This document shows positions 8,888 through 17,721 of a DNA stretch of 34,013 bases, piece after piece; the stretch's first letter is position 1; every line of letters starts with the position of its first letter. Made by a program: the position numbers and the translations under genes. The notes under the pieces were generated by a model. That model did not search any database and was not told where the DNA came from. It saw only the letters and a list, made by a program, of their open reading frames with translations. The DNA lies in NCBI GenBank assembly GCA_037388465.1, contig JARRKE010000018.1, forward strand, positions 1 to 34,013, in the 5' to 3' direction. Source of the stretch: Gammaproteobacteria bacterium (GTDB lineage Bacteria > Pseudomonadota > Gammaproteobacteria > SpSt-1174).

Positions 8888-8921
8888 GGTTTGCTGAATT
8901 CCCAATTACACACGGCAAACC
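8888..8921. promoter_or_regulatory. Inverted repeat between cinA-like and dsrE-like genes
   Basis: GGTTTGC (8888-8894) and GCAAACC (8915-8921) are exact complements 20 bases apart, in the 127-base divergent gap. It may be an operator or a leader hairpin for the downstream DsrE-like gene. No clear promoter elements can be assigned. Confidence 0.3.
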
Positions 8922-8958
8922 TTTTACACCACAAAAACATCACCACAGGAGTAGCGAC

Positions 8959-9450
8959 ATGATTAACATTCTCGGATATAAGCTGCCGCGTTCCGCCAGC
9001 ATCATGCTGTGTTTGTTCGGCCTGCTCGGCCTGGGCACCGCCCATGCGGGCGGATTTCACGGCGCCACGGCCACCAAGGCGCAGTACGGCGCCATCTTCC
9101 AGCTCGACAGCGGCGGTAACCGGGCTATCAAGAAGACCCTCAACAACATCGAAAACCTGCTGCACGATCCACGTCTAAAGGGCAAGATCAAGGTGGAACT
9201 GCTGGCGAACAGCAAGGGCTACGATGTCTACGTGAAGAACAACGGGTTCAGGGAAAAGCTCGAACATCTTCGCAAGGAAGGGGTGATTCTGGCCCAGTGC
9301 TCAAACACCCTGCGTGAGCTGCACATCGACCGTCACGATCTCTATCCCTTCATCTCCATCGTGCCGTCCGGCGTGGGCGAGATCACCATCCGCGAGGCAC
9401 AGGGCTGGGCCTACATCCACCCGATTCCGCCGGCACACGAAAGCCTGTAA
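8959..9450 (+). CDS. Exported DsrE/DsrF-like sulfur-trafficking family protein
   Basis: The protein has 163 residues; ATG at 8959 follows AGGAG at good spacing. A signal peptide (about 1-30, ending AHA) points to the periplasm. The mature part has the DsrE-like order: YGAIFQLDSG near the start, a central KIKVELLANSKGYDVYV strand-turn block, and ILAQCSNTL, whose single Cys is at the position used for persulfide in DsrE/TusD-type proteins. DsrE relatives move sulfane sulfur in sulfur oxidation or tRNA thiolation. An exported single-domain form is common in sulfur-oxidising proteobacteria, but its substrate is unknown. No other dsr gene is adjacent. Confidence 0.85.
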   Translation: MINILGYKLPRSASIMLCLFGLLGLGTAHAGGFHGATATKAQYGAIFQLDSGGNRAIKKTLNNIENLLHDPRLKGKIKVELLANSKGYDVYVKNNGFREKLEHLRKEGVILAQCSNTLRELHIDRHDLYPFISIVPSGVGEITIREAQGWAYIHPIPPAHESL

Positions 9451-9499
9451 AACCACTTGCCGTTTATCGCCCGGGCGGATGGAGCCGCCCCGGCGTTCC

Positions 9500-10609
9500 T
9501 TACCGGTTTGCGCCGTACCGCTGGGCCCGCGCGGCACTCTCGGCGCGGCGCCGTTGGTCATCCTCCGGATCCCAATCCGCTGCCGCCTCCGGCCATCCCT
9601 GGGCGTGCCTTTCCACCAGACCGCTCAAGGCCTCGATATGTTCCGGACTGTCGTTCAACGCAGGGATATACCGATAGGCCTCGCCACCGGACGCCAGAAA
9701 CACGTCCCGGTTCTGCATGGCGATCTCCTCCAGAGTCTCCAGGCAATCCGCCGCAAACCCCGGACAGACCACGTCCACCCGGCGTTTACCTTGTTGAGGC
9801 AGCGTGCGTAAGGTCTCGTCGGTATAGGGTCTGAGCCACTCCTCGCGTCCGAAACGGGACTGGAAAGTGCACTGCCAGTCGTTCTCGCCCAGCTCCAATG
9901 CCTCGGCGACCAGGCGCGCCGTCTTGAGACACAGGCAGTGATAGGGGTCGCCGGCCTGGAAATAGCGTTTCGGCACCCCGTGGAAGGACATCAGCAGGTA
10001 TTCGCCGCGCCCGTGCTCGTCCCAATAGGCACGAACGCTGGCCGCCAGGGCGGCGATGTAGCCGGGATCGTCGTGATAGTCCTGGATGAAGCGCAGTTCG
10101 GGCACCCAGCGCCAACGTTTCAACTCGTCGGCCACCGCATCGAAAACCGAACCGGTAGTGGTCGCTGAATACTGGGGATAAAGCGGCACCACCAGGAGGC
10201 GTTGCGCACCGGCCTGTTTCAGGGTGGCCAGCGCCTCGGCGATGGAGGGCTCGCCGTAGCGCATGCCGAGCGCCACCTCGACCGGCCCCGTCAGGTGATG
10301 CCGCAGCGCCGCCTGCAGGGCGCTTTTCTGGCGACGTGAGATCGCCAGCAGCGGCGACCCTTCCGGCGTCCATACCTGCCGGTAGGCGTGCGCACTGCGT
10401 CGCGGACGCAGATTGAGAATGATCCCGTTGAGCACCAGCCACCACAGCGCGCGCGGATACTCCACCACGCGCGGATCGCTCAGGAATTCGCGCAGATAAC
10501 GCCGCACCGCCCTCGGTGTCGGCGACTCCGGCGTACCCAGGTTGACCAGCAACACGCCGGTACAGATCGCACTGCCGTGCTGATAGTCCTGTTCACCCAG
10601 ATATTTCAT
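9500..10609 (-). CDS. hemH: Ferrochelatase
   Basis: The protein has 369 residues and inserts Fe2+ into protoporphyrin IX, the last step of haem synthesis. GVLLVNLGTPESPTP lies at 18-32. The active-site His is in SFHGVPKRY (H210), and the second active-site block is CPGFAADCLETLEEI, containing the conserved Glu. FQSRFGREEW is also diagnostic. The ATG at 10609 places about 17 extra residues before the family core, which is normal. It is on the minus strand downstream of the HNH nuclease gene with a 73-base gap, so co-transcription is possible. Length is at the upper end of the bacterial range. Confidence 0.97.
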   Translation of the reverse strand: MKYLGEQDYQHGSAICTGVLLVNLGTPESPTPRAVRRYLREFLSDPRVVEYPRALWWLVLNGIILNLRPRRSAHAYRQVWTPEGSPLLAISRRQKSALQAALRHHLTGPVEVALGMRYGEPSIAEALATLKQAGAQRLLVVPLYPQYSATTTGSVFDAVADELKRWRWVPELRFIQDYHDDPGYIAALAASVRAYWDEHGRGEYLLMSFHGVPKRYFQAGDPYHCLCLKTARLVAEALELGENDWQCTFQSRFGREEWLRPYTDETLRTLPQQGKRRVDVVCPGFAADCLETLEEIAMQNRDVFLASGGEAYRYIPALNDSPEHIEALSGLVERHAQGWPEAAADWDPEDDQRRRAESAARAQRYGANR

Positions 10610-10682
10610 GATTTGTTTCCGTTCGGCGCGGGACAGAACGCCCCGCCGCGTGCGACCGGGGTTGGCGATAGTTGCGTGTCAG

Positions 10683-11264
10683 TCACGCCAGCCGGCGGTG
10701 CAAAGGACTGGTGCGCGGGAAATGTGCGCGCAGGAACTCCATCTGATCTGCCAGCACGCGTTTGCCCTGCAGATAGATATATTCGGCATGGGTCGGTTCG
10801 AAGGGTATGGCCAACAATTCCATACCGGCCTCTTCCGGGGTGCGTCCGGCCTTGTGGTTGTTGCAACGTTTGCAGGCGGTCACCACATTGGTCCATTTAT
10901 CCTGACCACCCTGGCTGAGCGGCGTGACGTGATCGCGCGAGAGGTCCTGCATCCGAAAGCTGCGCCCGCAGTACATGCAGATATGGTCGTCGCGTTTAAA
11001 AAGCGTATGGTTGTTGAGCGGCGGCATATAGTGCTTGTGCAGTCGCTTGTTGGTCCCTTCGGTGGCGATGATGGAGTGCACCTCGACCTGGGATCGCAGA
11101 CCGGTGCGGTTGTTGTAGCCGCCGTGCAGGACATAGATCGCCCGGCCGACGGTGTACGCCACCTGGCCGGCGTAATAAAGCTTTACGGCCTCCTGATAAT
11201 CGACCCACTCCAGCGGCATGCCGCTGGCGTCGGTGCGCAGGACCTGTTGTGTCAGCGCCTCCAC
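10683..11264 (-). CDS. HNH endonuclease family protein
   Basis: The protein has 193 residues from the preferred GTG at 11264, which lies 7 bases after AGGAG and gives an N-terminus matching the family (TQQVLRTDASGMPLEW). An ATG at 11315 would add 17 residues without a comparable ribosome site. The HNH finger is complete: CMYCG (C96, C99), SRDHV (D111, H112), NVVTACKRCNNHK (C131, C134, H137). Such stand-alone chromosomal HNH proteins are common in proteobacteria, often near housekeeping genes, and their biological role is not established. No restriction, phage or toxin partner is adjacent. Confidence 0.9.
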   Translation of the reverse strand: MEALTQQVLRTDASGMPLEWVDYQEAVKLYYAGQVAYTVGRAIYVLHGGYNNRTGLRSQVEVHSIIATEGTNKRLHKHYMPPLNNHTLFKRDDHICMYCGRSFRMQDLSRDHVTPLSQGGQDKWTNVVTACKRCNNHKAGRTPEEAGMELLAIPFEPTHAEYIYLQGKRVLADQMEFLRAHFPRTSPLHRRLA

Positions 11265-11398
11265 CACCTTTCTCCTGATAAAACCCCATCGAGGAAATCG
11301 CGGAACCGCAGGCACTCTACCGCCAAAATATGACCAAAAGCAATCTGCCTCGGGACAAAGAAATCACCGGCCTAGCCCCCACGCATGCGTGTTTTCGT

Positions 11399-11424
11399 TG
11401 TAAATTTGAAGTTGGATATTTACA
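11399..11424. promoter_or_regulatory. AT-rich inverted repeat upstream of the PilZ gene
   Basis: TGTAAAT (11399-11405) and ATTTACA (11418-11424) form a perfect 7-bp inverted repeat with a 12-base spacer, inside an AT-rich island of a GC-rich region. A separate 10-base palindrome ACGCATGCGT lies at 11381-11390. This is the divergent control region between the HNH and PilZ genes (11265-11484). A regulator site is inferred; no -35/-10 pair is convincing. Confidence 0.3.
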
Positions 11425-11484
11425 CGCGAAACACAAACAAATGCGTCGCCGCTGCAGGACGCTTTCCGGCAACAGGAGCCATCG

Positions 11485-11871
11485 ATGCAGGGCCAAGATC
11501 AGCGCAAGACCCATCGGGTCAGATTTTCAGCCGAGGCCGTTCTGAGCTTCGACCAAACCCCCTATGCCGTTCAGATCGTGGACATCTCTCTGATGGGTGC
11601 CCTGCTACTGATGCTGGATGACAAGCGCCCGCTTCCCGAGCCGGGCGGTATCTGCCGCTTTGAACTGGCGCTGGACACTCGGCACGTCATCCAGATCGCG
11701 TGTCAGGTGGTCAGAACAGCCGATGATCACCTTGTGGGCGTCAGCTTCGACGAGCTGGACATCGACAGCGCCAGCCATCTGCATCGCCTGCTCGTCGTCA
11801 ACCTGGGAGAAGAGGAACTCCTGGCGCGCGACCTGGACGCCCTGATCGAGGCACACCTGGGCACGCGATAA
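11485..11871 (+). CDS. PilZ-domain c-di-GMP receptor
   Basis: The protein has 128 residues and consists almost entirely of a PilZ domain. The two c-di-GMP-binding signatures are present: the basic RKTHR (residues 7-11, RxxxR) and DISLMG (D/NxSxxG). ATG at 11485 follows GGAGCC. It has no signal peptide or membrane segment, so it should act in the cytosol as a c-di-GMP effector, for example on motility, pili or exopolysaccharide. It could respond to the two GGDEF-EAL proteins 7 kb upstream, although no physical link to them is shown. The target is unknown. Confidence 0.92.
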   Translation: MQGQDQRKTHRVRFSAEAVLSFDQTPYAVQIVDISLMGALLLMLDDKRPLPEPGGICRFELALDTRHVIQIACQVVRTADDHLVGVSFDELDIDSASHLHRLLVVNLGEEELLARDLDALIEAHLGTR

Positions 11872-11882
11872 CCTGCAGAGCA

Positions 11883-11908
11883 GGATCCGTAATACGATCT
11901 CCGGATCC
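11883..11908. terminator. Hairpin between convergent PilZ and gpmI genes
   Basis: GGATCCG (11883-11889) and CGGATCC (11902-11908) form a perfect 7-bp stem with a 12-base loop in the 60-base gap between convergent genes. There is no T-run on either strand, so terminator function is only suggested by position. Confidence 0.3.
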
Positions 11909-11931
11909 CCACTCCCAAAGGGCCCGCTACC

Positions 11932-13485
11932 TCACTCGGGACGCGGCAGTTCCTCAAGGAGCATCGAACGCCCCTTCATGGCCTCGGGCTGCTGCAAGCC
12001 GATGAGTTGCAGGATGGTGGGCGTCAGATCGCTTAATCCAGCGCCCGTGGCGAGCCGCCAGTTGGAGCGGTCCACCAGCAGGAACGGTACCGGGTAAACG
12101 GTGTGCTGGGTGTGCGGCTCACCGGTAATCGGGTCCACGTATTCGTCGCAGTTGCCGTGATCGGCGGTCAACATGACGGTGTACCCCTCACTCACGGCCG
12201 CATCCAGCACCCGACCCGCCTCGCGATCCAGCGTCTCGACGGCCTGGATGACGGCGGCCGGCACCGCCGTATGCCCGACCATATCTCCGTTGGCGAAATT
12301 CACCACCACGAACTGGTACTTGTCCGACTGCATGGCGGCGATCACCTCGTCGGCGACCTCGGCAGCGCTCATCTCGGGCTTTTGGTCATAGGTCGCCACA
12401 TCCGGAGAATTCACCATGACGCGGTCTTCGCCGGCGTAGGGCTCTTCCCGGCCGCCGTTGAGGAAGAACGTGACGTGGGCGTACTTCTCGGTTTCGGCGC
12501 AATGAAACTGCTTGTAGCCCGCCAATGCGACCACCTCGGCGAGCGTGGTGGCGGGGCGCTCCGGCGGGAACACGATCGGCGAAAGCAGGCGTGGATCGTA
12601 CTCGGTCAGACAGGTCACGGTGATCGGTTGATAATCCCCGCGATCGAAACCGTCGAATTCCTCCAACGCCAGGGCCGCAGCCAGCTGGCGCGGGCGGTCG
12701 TTGCGGAAATTGAAGAACACCAGCGGATCGCCGGCCTTTACCAGACCGTCGGCATTGAGCACACAGGGCTTGATGAACTCGTCGGCCTGTTCGTTTTCGT
12801 AGGCCGCCCGGATGGCGCTCTCGGCATCCTTGAAGTCGGTATTGCCCTGGCCATGAATAATGGCGTCAAAGGCCAGCTTGGTCCGATCCCAGCGATTGTC
12901 GCGATCCATGGCGTAGTAGCGCCCGGTCACGGTGGCGATGTAGCCCTCGGCCTTGTTGAGGCGCTTTTCCAGATCGGGGAGATAATTGATCGCCGATTTC
13001 GGCGGGGTATCGCGGCCATCGGTGATCATGTGCACCACGGGCTGCACGCCCTTTTTGCGGCACATGCGGATCAGCGCGTTGAGGTGGCGAATATGGCTGT
13101 GCACCCCGCCGTCGGAAACCAGGCCGAGCAGATGCAAAGGCCGTCCCGCCTCCTTGGCGCGGTTGACCGCCTCGATCAAGGCCGGCTTGTCGAAGAAACT
13201 CTTGTCCTGGATCGCATCGTCGATGCGCACCAGATCCTGGCGAATGATGGTCCCGGAACCGATGGTCAGGTGGCCCACCTCGGAATTACCCATCTGCCCG
13301 ACCGGCAGGCCCACCGCCCGGCCGGACGCTTCGATCACCGCATGCGGATACTTGGCGAAGTAACTGTCCAGACGCGGTGTGGCCGCCTCGTGCACCGCGT
13401 TGTTCACCTTGCTGGGATTGACACCGAATCCGTCGAGGATGATCAGAACCACCTTGCGGGCCGTGGTGGTGCGTTCTTCAGCCAT
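11932..13485 (-). CDS. gpmI: 2,3-bisphosphoglycerate-independent phosphoglycerate mutase
   Basis: The protein has 517 residues, typical for the Mn-dependent iPGM. It interconverts 3- and 2-phosphoglycerate. Signatures are VVLIILDGFGV (metal Asp) at the N-terminus, GQMGNSEVGH with the phosphorylated Ser, ITDGRDTPP, GRYYAMDRDNRW, and TADHGNCDEY with metal ligands near the C-terminus. ATG at 13485 gives MAEERTT before the core. It is on the minus strand downstream of tatC with a 96-base gap, so it may be read from the his-tat transcript or from its own promoter. Confidence 0.97.
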   Translation of the reverse strand: MAEERTTTARKVVLIILDGFGVNPSKVNNAVHEAATPRLDSYFAKYPHAVIEASGRAVGLPVGQMGNSEVGHLTIGSGTIIRQDLVRIDDAIQDKSFFDKPALIEAVNRAKEAGRPLHLLGLVSDGGVHSHIRHLNALIRMCRKKGVQPVVHMITDGRDTPPKSAINYLPDLEKRLNKAEGYIATVTGRYYAMDRDNRWDRTKLAFDAIIHGQGNTDFKDAESAIRAAYENEQADEFIKPCVLNADGLVKAGDPLVFFNFRNDRPRQLAAALALEEFDGFDRGDYQPITVTCLTEYDPRLLSPIVFPPERPATTLAEVVALAGYKQFHCAETEKYAHVTFFLNGGREEPYAGEDRVMVNSPDVATYDQKPEMSAAEVADEVIAAMQSDKYQFVVVNFANGDMVGHTAVPAAVIQAVETLDREAGRVLDAAVSEGYTVMLTADHGNCDEYVDPITGEPHTQHTVYPVPFLLVDRSNWRLATGAGLSDLTPTILQLIGLQQPEAMKGRSMLLEELPRPE

Positions 13486-13581
13486 GGAGTTTTCAGCCTT
13501 CGGATGTGGGTAAAAATCGGAAACGCGATTTTATCACATCGCCTGGCGTTGCCCCGGTGACAGCACCGTGACACGCCCGGC

Positions 13582-14676
13582 CTATTTATCCGACCGGCTG
13601 CCCTCCGGCTTCTCTTCCGTATCGGATGCATCTTGTTCGGCCGCTTCTTCCTCGGCCTGTTCGGCTTCCTCGATGGCATCCAGCTCGGCGTCCATCTCGG
13701 CATCGGTCAACGGCCGGTAGGGTTCGTCATCCCCGGCGTCGGCCGCGCCTTCCTGATAGCGGCGCGTCAGACGCTCCGCCTCGGTCAATTCCTCTTCCGG
13801 GATGTCCGCAGCAGCGGCTGCGCCGCCGGCCGGTGCGGTCGGGGATGAAGGCGGCGGTTGATCGTCGGAGGGTCCGCCTTCGTCGCCGCCTTCATCCGCG
13901 TCTTCATCGGTTTCATCCGTCGGCTTCGGCACGACCATGCGCGAGAACACCAACCCCACCTCGAACAGCAGCCAGATAGGCAGCGCCAGCATGGTCTGTG
14001 ACACGATATCAGGAGGCGTCAGCAGCATGCCTATAACGAATGCGGCAACGATAACGTAGGGGCGTTTGCGCGCCAGGTCGTCGGGACTCACCACGCCGGC
14101 CATGACCAGCAGCACGGTGGCCACCGGCACCTCGAAGGCCGCCCCGAAGGCCATGAACATCTTCAGGACGAAATTCAGGTAGTGCCCCATGTCGGTCATC
14201 ACCTCGACACCCTGCGGAGCGATGCGGGTGAAAAAGCCGAACACCAGCGGGAAGACCACGAAATAGGCGAAGGCCATGCCCAGATAGAACAGCAGCACGC
14301 TGGACACCAGCAGCGGCACGGCGAGCCGCCGTTCGTGCCGGTACAGCCCCGGCGCTACGAAGCTCCAGACCTGATGCAGGATGTAGGGCAGCGAGATGAC
14401 GAAGGAAAGCACCACCACCAGTTTGAACGGCACCAGAAAGGTATCCGCCACGGCGGTGGCGATCAGATGCCCGCCCTGCGGCAGGTGCCGGATCAGCGGA
14501 CCGGACAGCCAGGTGAATATCTGGCCGTCGAAGGGGTATAGCGCCAGGATCACGACCAGCATGACCAGCACGCTGCGCATGAGGCGCGTGCGCAGCTCGA
14601 TCAGATGCCCGAGCAGCCCCTGCTCCGCATCCAGACCGTCGTTTTCTGTTTCGGGGGATTTACTGCTTTGTGTCAT
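13582..14676 (-). CDS. tatC: Twin-arginine translocase subunit TatC with long acidic tail
   Basis: TatC is the multi-spanning receptor of the Tat system, which exports folded proteins bearing twin-arginine signals. Residues 1-250 show the normal layout: the N-terminal HLIELRTRL motif, [11 protein letters not shown] in the first loop region, FAYFVVFP, and six membrane segments. The protein is 364 residues long, against about 250 to 260 in most bacteria. The extra 115 residues are very rich in Asp, Glu, Ala and Pro and end in a predicted-helical acidic stretch. The start overlaps the end of tatB by 17 bases, indicating translational coupling. The tail has no recognised function. Confidence 0.96.
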   Translation of the reverse strand: MTQSSKSPETENDGLDAEQGLLGHLIELRTRLMRSVLVMLVVILALYPFDGQIFTWLSGPLIRHLPQGGHLIATAVADTFLVPFKLVVVLSFVISLPYILHQVWSFVAPGLYRHERRLAVPLLVSSVLLFYLGMAFAYFVVFPLVFGFFTRIAPQGVEVMTDMGHYLNFVLKMFMAFGAAFEVPVATVLLVMAGVVSPDDLARKRPYVIVAAFVIGMLLTPPDIVSQTMLALPIWLLFEVGLVFSRMVVPKPTDETDEDADEGGDEGGPSDDQPPPSSPTAPAGGAAAAADIPEEELTEAERLTRRYQEGAADAGDDEPYRPLTDAEMDAELDAIEEAEQAEEEAAEQDASDTEEKPEGSRSDK

Positions 14677-15100
14677 GCGTGCTGGCGCGCTTGTCTTCTG
14701 TCTCGGTCGCCGCGTCGGTGCCGGATGATGCCTCGTTCAGCTGCGGCTTGGCTGCCGTTGATGACGTCGAGTCAGTTGACTTGTCCGGGGCCGGTCGGTC
14801 CTCATCCATTGACCGTACGAGGTACTCGGTCTCCTGGACCTCGTCGTTGATCTTGCGCTGGGTGTCCTGCACCAGATCGCGCAACTGGTTGATCTCGTCT
14901 TCCTGCCGACGCAACAACCCTTTCAGCTCATCGGCATTGAGCTCACGCTCCACCTCGTCACGCACGCTGTTGATGTAGCTGCGCGCCTTGCCGACCCATA
15001 GACCGATGGTGCGGGCAAGCCCCGGCAAACGCTCGGGGCCTACCACGATCAAGGCCACGATCATGATCAGCAACAGCTCGGTAAAACCGATATCAAACAT
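14660..15100 (-). CDS. tatB: Twin-arginine translocase subunit TatB
   Basis: The protein has 146 residues and starts at ATG 15100 with the canonical [12 protein letters not shown]. One membrane helix (about 5-21) is followed by the conserved [12 protein letters not shown] hinge and a long amphipathic, coiled-coil-like region, then a Ser/Thr/Asp-rich tail. This hinge is the mark of TatB rather than TatA. TatB forms the substrate receptor with TatC. The frame is open upstream to 15178, but those residues are unlike the family. It lies in the order tatA, small ORF, tatB, tatC. Confidence 0.95.
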   Translation of the reverse strand: MFDIGFTELLLIMIVALIVVGPERLPGLARTIGLWVGKARSYINSVRDEVERELNADELKGLLRRQEDEINQLRDLVQDTQRKINDEVQETEYLVRSMDEDRPAPDKSTDSTSSTAAKPQLNEASSGTDAATETEDKRASTHDTKQ

Positions 15101-15261
15101 CGAATAATGCTCGATCTGGCATGCGGGAATTGTGCGGCTGCGTTGTGACCGGCGGGCCCGGAACCCGCTTAGGATCACATCGGCCGCCCGGTATCAGGCT
15201 GGACCGATGCGTCCCGGCGGTATCGATTGCGCGCGGCGTCCGCAAGGCGTGTTGCGATTAA

Positions 15262-15399
15262 TTAATGCGAACCCTCGTCGGAGCCGCTCAGGAACAGACC
15301 CAGGAAACCGAGGATCATCACGGCGCCGGCCGTGAGCAGAATCCCCAGCAGGACCAGAAAAGCCACCGCCCCGAAAGTCACGCCATCGAGAAAAATCAT
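15262..15399 (-). CDS. 45-residue single-span membrane protein in the tat operon
   Basis: A small ORF runs from ATG 15399 to TAA 15262 and begins MIFLDGVTFGAVAFLV. The ribosome site is very strong, AGGAGG 5 bases before the ATG. Residues about 9-37 are almost wholly hydrophobic (Leu, Gly, Ala, Val, Ile) and the end is SGSDEGSH, so a one-span membrane peptide is predicted. It starts 23 bases after the tatA stop and fills most of the 322-base tatA-tatB gap. I do not recognise its family. It is not TatA/E-like: the amphipathic helix and the FG/GP hinge are missing. Confidence 0.65.
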   Translation of the reverse strand: MIFLDGVTFGAVAFLVLLGILLTAGAVMILGFLGLFLSGSDEGSH

Positions 15400-15422
15400 T
15401 CGAACCTCCTAACCTGTTGGGT

Positions 15423-15668
15423 TCAGTCGTTTTTGTGCTGTTCCTTGTGGACCACTTCCGCATCCACGGTCTGGCCCTGGCGGTGTTCGACCTGCTTCTC
15501 TTCCGAGCTGCCGGCCTCCGCCTCGCCGTCGTTCATCGCCTTTTTGAAGCTCTTGATCGCCCCGCCGACGTCGGAACCGATATTGCGCAGCTTTTTGGTG
15601 CCGAACAAAACGATGACGATCAACAGGATCAACACCAGCGATCCGATACTGATTCCACCCGCACCCAT
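15423..15668 (-). CDS. tatA: Twin-arginine translocase subunit TatA
   Basis: The protein has 81 residues. A short N-terminus is followed by one membrane helix ([14 protein letters not shown]), the [12 protein letters not shown] hinge, an amphipathic helix with SFKKAMN and a charged tail, which is the standard TatA layout. TatA oligomers form the passage for folded substrates. ATG at 15668 follows GAGGAGAG. It is downstream of hisE by about 75 bases and upstream of the small membrane ORF and tatB. The acidic Glu/Asp tail is typical. Confidence 0.96.
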   Translation of the reverse strand: MGAGGISIGSLVLILLIVIVLFGTKKLRNIGSDVGGAIKSFKKAMNDGEAEAGSSEEKQVEHRQGQTVDAEVVHKEQHKND

Positions 15669-15743
15669 GATGCTCTCCTCTCAACTGACTCGCCGCGGAC
15701 ATTCCGCGAATTGATAAACCGCTTAACTAGCGGCCTGACGGCC

Positions 15744-16073
15744 TTACCCGGCCTGGCCGCGACCGGCCTTTTCCTCGATGCCCGAGGTGCCGAAACGCCG
15801 TTCCAGCTCCGCCAGCACCTGACCTGGTTCCAGGCCCTGCTGGCTCAGCAGTACCAGGCTATGAAACCACAAATCGGCCACCTCGTAGACAATCTTGTCA
15901 GGGTCGCCGTCCTTTGCGGCCATCACCGTCTCGGTGGCCTCTTCGCCGATCTTCTTGAGAATGGCGTCCAGCCCCTTGGCGTACAGACCGGCCACATAGG
16001 AACTGCCGGGTTCCGCCTGCTTGCGCGCCTCCAGCACCGCGGCCAGACGCGCCAGGATCTCGGTTTCAGCCAT
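15744..16073 (-). CDS. hisE: Phosphoribosyl-ATP pyrophosphatase
   Basis: The protein has 109 residues with an all-helical MazG-like fold. It hydrolyses PR-ATP to PR-AMP and PPi, the second step of histidine synthesis. [31 protein letters not shown] carries the metal-binding Glu and Asp residues, and [15 protein letters not shown] is the second conserved block. It is the monofunctional HisE form. In many gammaproteobacteria hisI (the next enzyme, PR-AMP cyclohydrolase) sits between hisF and hisE; here only 89 bases separate hisF and hisE, so hisI must be elsewhere. Confidence 0.95.
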   Translation of the reverse strand: MAETEILARLAAVLEARKQAEPGSSYVAGLYAKGLDAILKKIGEEATETVMAAKDGDPDKIVYEVADLWFHSLVLLSQQGLEPGQVLAELERRFGTSGIEEKAGRGQAG

Positions 16074-16162
16074 GCATAGCCTGCCTTGAATCTTCGACCA
16101 CGCCCGGCCGTCAGGCGTTCCCGACAGTCGGCGCGACCGGGTTTACCGAACTTTATATGGTA

Positions 16163-16933
16163 TCACAGGCGCACCTCGATCCCCTCGGCAGCCATGTATT
16201 CCTTGGCCTCGGTAATCGAATATTCACCAAAATGGAAAATGCTGGCGGCCAGCACCGCATCGGCGCGCCCCAGGCTGACCCCCTCGGCCAGATGGTGCAG
16301 GTTACCGACCCCGCCGGAGGCGATCACGGGAACCTCGACCGCATCCGACACCGCACGGGTCAGCTCCAGGTCGAATCCCTCCCGGGTCCCGTCCCGGTCC
16401 ATGCTGGTGAGCAGCAGCTCACCGGCGCCGTAATCGACCATGCGCCGCGCCCATTCCAGGACGTCCAGGCCGGTGGGCTTGCGGCCGCCGTGCGTAAAGA
16501 CCTCCCAGCGCGGCTCGCGTTCCGCCCCGCTCACCTGTTTGGCGTCGATCGCCACTACGATGCATTGGGAACCGACCCGATCGGCCGCCTCGCGCACGAA
16601 CTCCGGCCGGAACACGGCGGCGGTGTTGATCGCCACCTTGTCTGCACCCGCATTGAGCATGCGGCGGATATCGTCCTGGCTGCGGATGCCGCCGCCGACC
16701 GTCAGCGGGATGAAAACCTGTTCGGCCACTGCCTCGACGACGTGCACGATGGTCTCGCGTTCGTCGGAACTGGCCGTGATGTCGAGGAACGTCAGCTCGT
16801 CCGCCCCCTCGGCGTCGTAGCGGCGGGCGATCTCCACCGGGTCGCCCGCATCGCGCAGGCCGACGAAGTTGACGCCCTTGACGACCCGGCCGCCATCCAC
16901 GTCCAGGCAGGGGATGATGCGTTTGGCAAGCAT
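16163..16933 (-). CDS. hisF: Imidazole glycerol phosphate synthase, cyclase subunit
   Basis: The protein has 256 residues, the usual TIM-barrel size. It takes ammonia from HisH and PRFAR to make imidazole glycerol phosphate and AICAR. The N-terminus [20 protein letters not shown] holds catalytic Asp11, and [10 protein letters not shown] holds the second catalytic Asp. LTVGGGIRS and PVIASGGVG are the phosphate-binding loops. It starts 3 bases after the hisA stop. It is the partner of hisH, two genes upstream. Confidence 0.97.
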   Translation of the reverse strand: MLAKRIIPCLDVDGGRVVKGVNFVGLRDAGDPVEIARRYDAEGADELTFLDITASSDERETIVHVVEAVAEQVFIPLTVGGGIRSQDDIRRMLNAGADKVAINTAAVFRPEFVREAADRVGSQCIVVAIDAKQVSGAEREPRWEVFTHGGRKPTGLDVLEWARRMVDYGAGELLLTSMDRDGTREGFDLELTRAVSDAVEVPVIASGGVGNLHHLAEGVSLGRADAVLAASIFHFGEYSITEAKEYMAAEGIEVRL

Positions 16934-16936
16934 GCT

Positions 16937-17671
16937 TCAGGCGCCGCTTTCCACCAGGGCCCTGGCTTCAGCCAGATCGATGCCGCCCTCGTACAGGGCA
17001 CGGCCGAGAATCACGCCGTCGATTCCTTCATCCTCCACCGCCAGCAGGGCACGGATGTCGTCCAGGCTGGTGACGCCGCCGGAGGCGATTACCGGAATAT
17101 GCACTGCCTGGGCGAGGCGCACGGTGGCCTCGACGTTCAGCCCCTGCATCATCCCGTCGCGGCTGATGTCGGTATAGATGATGGCCGACACACCGTCGGT
17201 CTCGAAGTGCCGGGCCATGTCGATCACGTCGTGCTGCGACAGCTTCGACCAGCCGTCGATCGCCACCTTGCCGTCCTTGGCATCCAGGCCGACGATGATG
17301 TGTCCCGGAAATTCCAGGCACAGGTCGTTGACGAAATGCGGCTCGCTCACGGCCCGTGTGCCGATAATGGTGTACTGGACCCCCGCATCCAGGTAGCTCT
17401 GAACGGTGTCGGCATCGCGTATGCCGCCGCCGGCCTGGATCGGTATTTCCGGAAACGCGGTCACGATACGTTCGATCACGGCCATGTTCTTGGGCCGGCC
17501 CGCGAAGGCCCCGTCCAGGTCGACGAGATGCAGGCGCTCGGCACCCGCCTCGACCCAACGTTTAGCGACCGCAACCGGGTCGTCGGAGAACACCGTCGAA
17601 TCGTCCATTCGTCCCTGGCGCAAACGGACACATTTGCCTTCCTTCAGATCGATGGCGGGTATCAACAACAT
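16937..17671 (-). CDS. hisA: ProFAR isomerase
   Basis: The protein has 244 residues, a TIM barrel paralogous to HisF. It isomerises ProFAR to [22 protein letters not shown] has the catalytic Asp8, [14 protein letters not shown] and [15 protein letters not shown] are the phosphate loops, and YTDISRDGM is the active-site strand. It lies between hisH and hisF in the usual order, with 50 bases after hisH and 3 before hisF. Confidence 0.97.
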   Translation of the reverse strand: MLLIPAIDLKEGKCVRLRQGRMDDSTVFSDDPVAVAKRWVEAGAERLHLVDLDGAFAGRPKNMAVIERIVTAFPEIPIQAGGGIRDADTVQSYLDAGVQYTIIGTRAVSEPHFVNDLCLEFPGHIIVGLDAKDGKVAIDGWSKLSQHDVIDMARHFETDGVSAIIYTDISRDGMMQGLNVEATVRLAQAVHIPVIASGGVTSLDDIRALLAVEDEGIDGVILGRALYEGGIDLAEARALVESGA

Positions 17672-17721
17672 GACTCAAAGCCCCATTACATAGTGCCTGG
17701 ATACAGATGATGGGAACGGAT

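Noticed and set aside
11315-11315. Upstream ATG for the HNH gene
   Set aside because: GTG 11264 has the ideal AGGAG spacing and a family-like N-terminus; the ATG adds 17 residues with no ribosome site.
12103-13560. Long plus-strand open frame over gpmI (485 codons)
   Set aside because: It is the mirror of gpmI codons in GC-rich DNA, the encoded sequence is His/Gly/Arg-rich and unlike known proteins, and gpmI is certain.
16157-17710. Long plus-strand open frame over hisF and hisA (517 codons)
   Set aside because: It spans two well-identified genes on the other strand and shows no family motifs.
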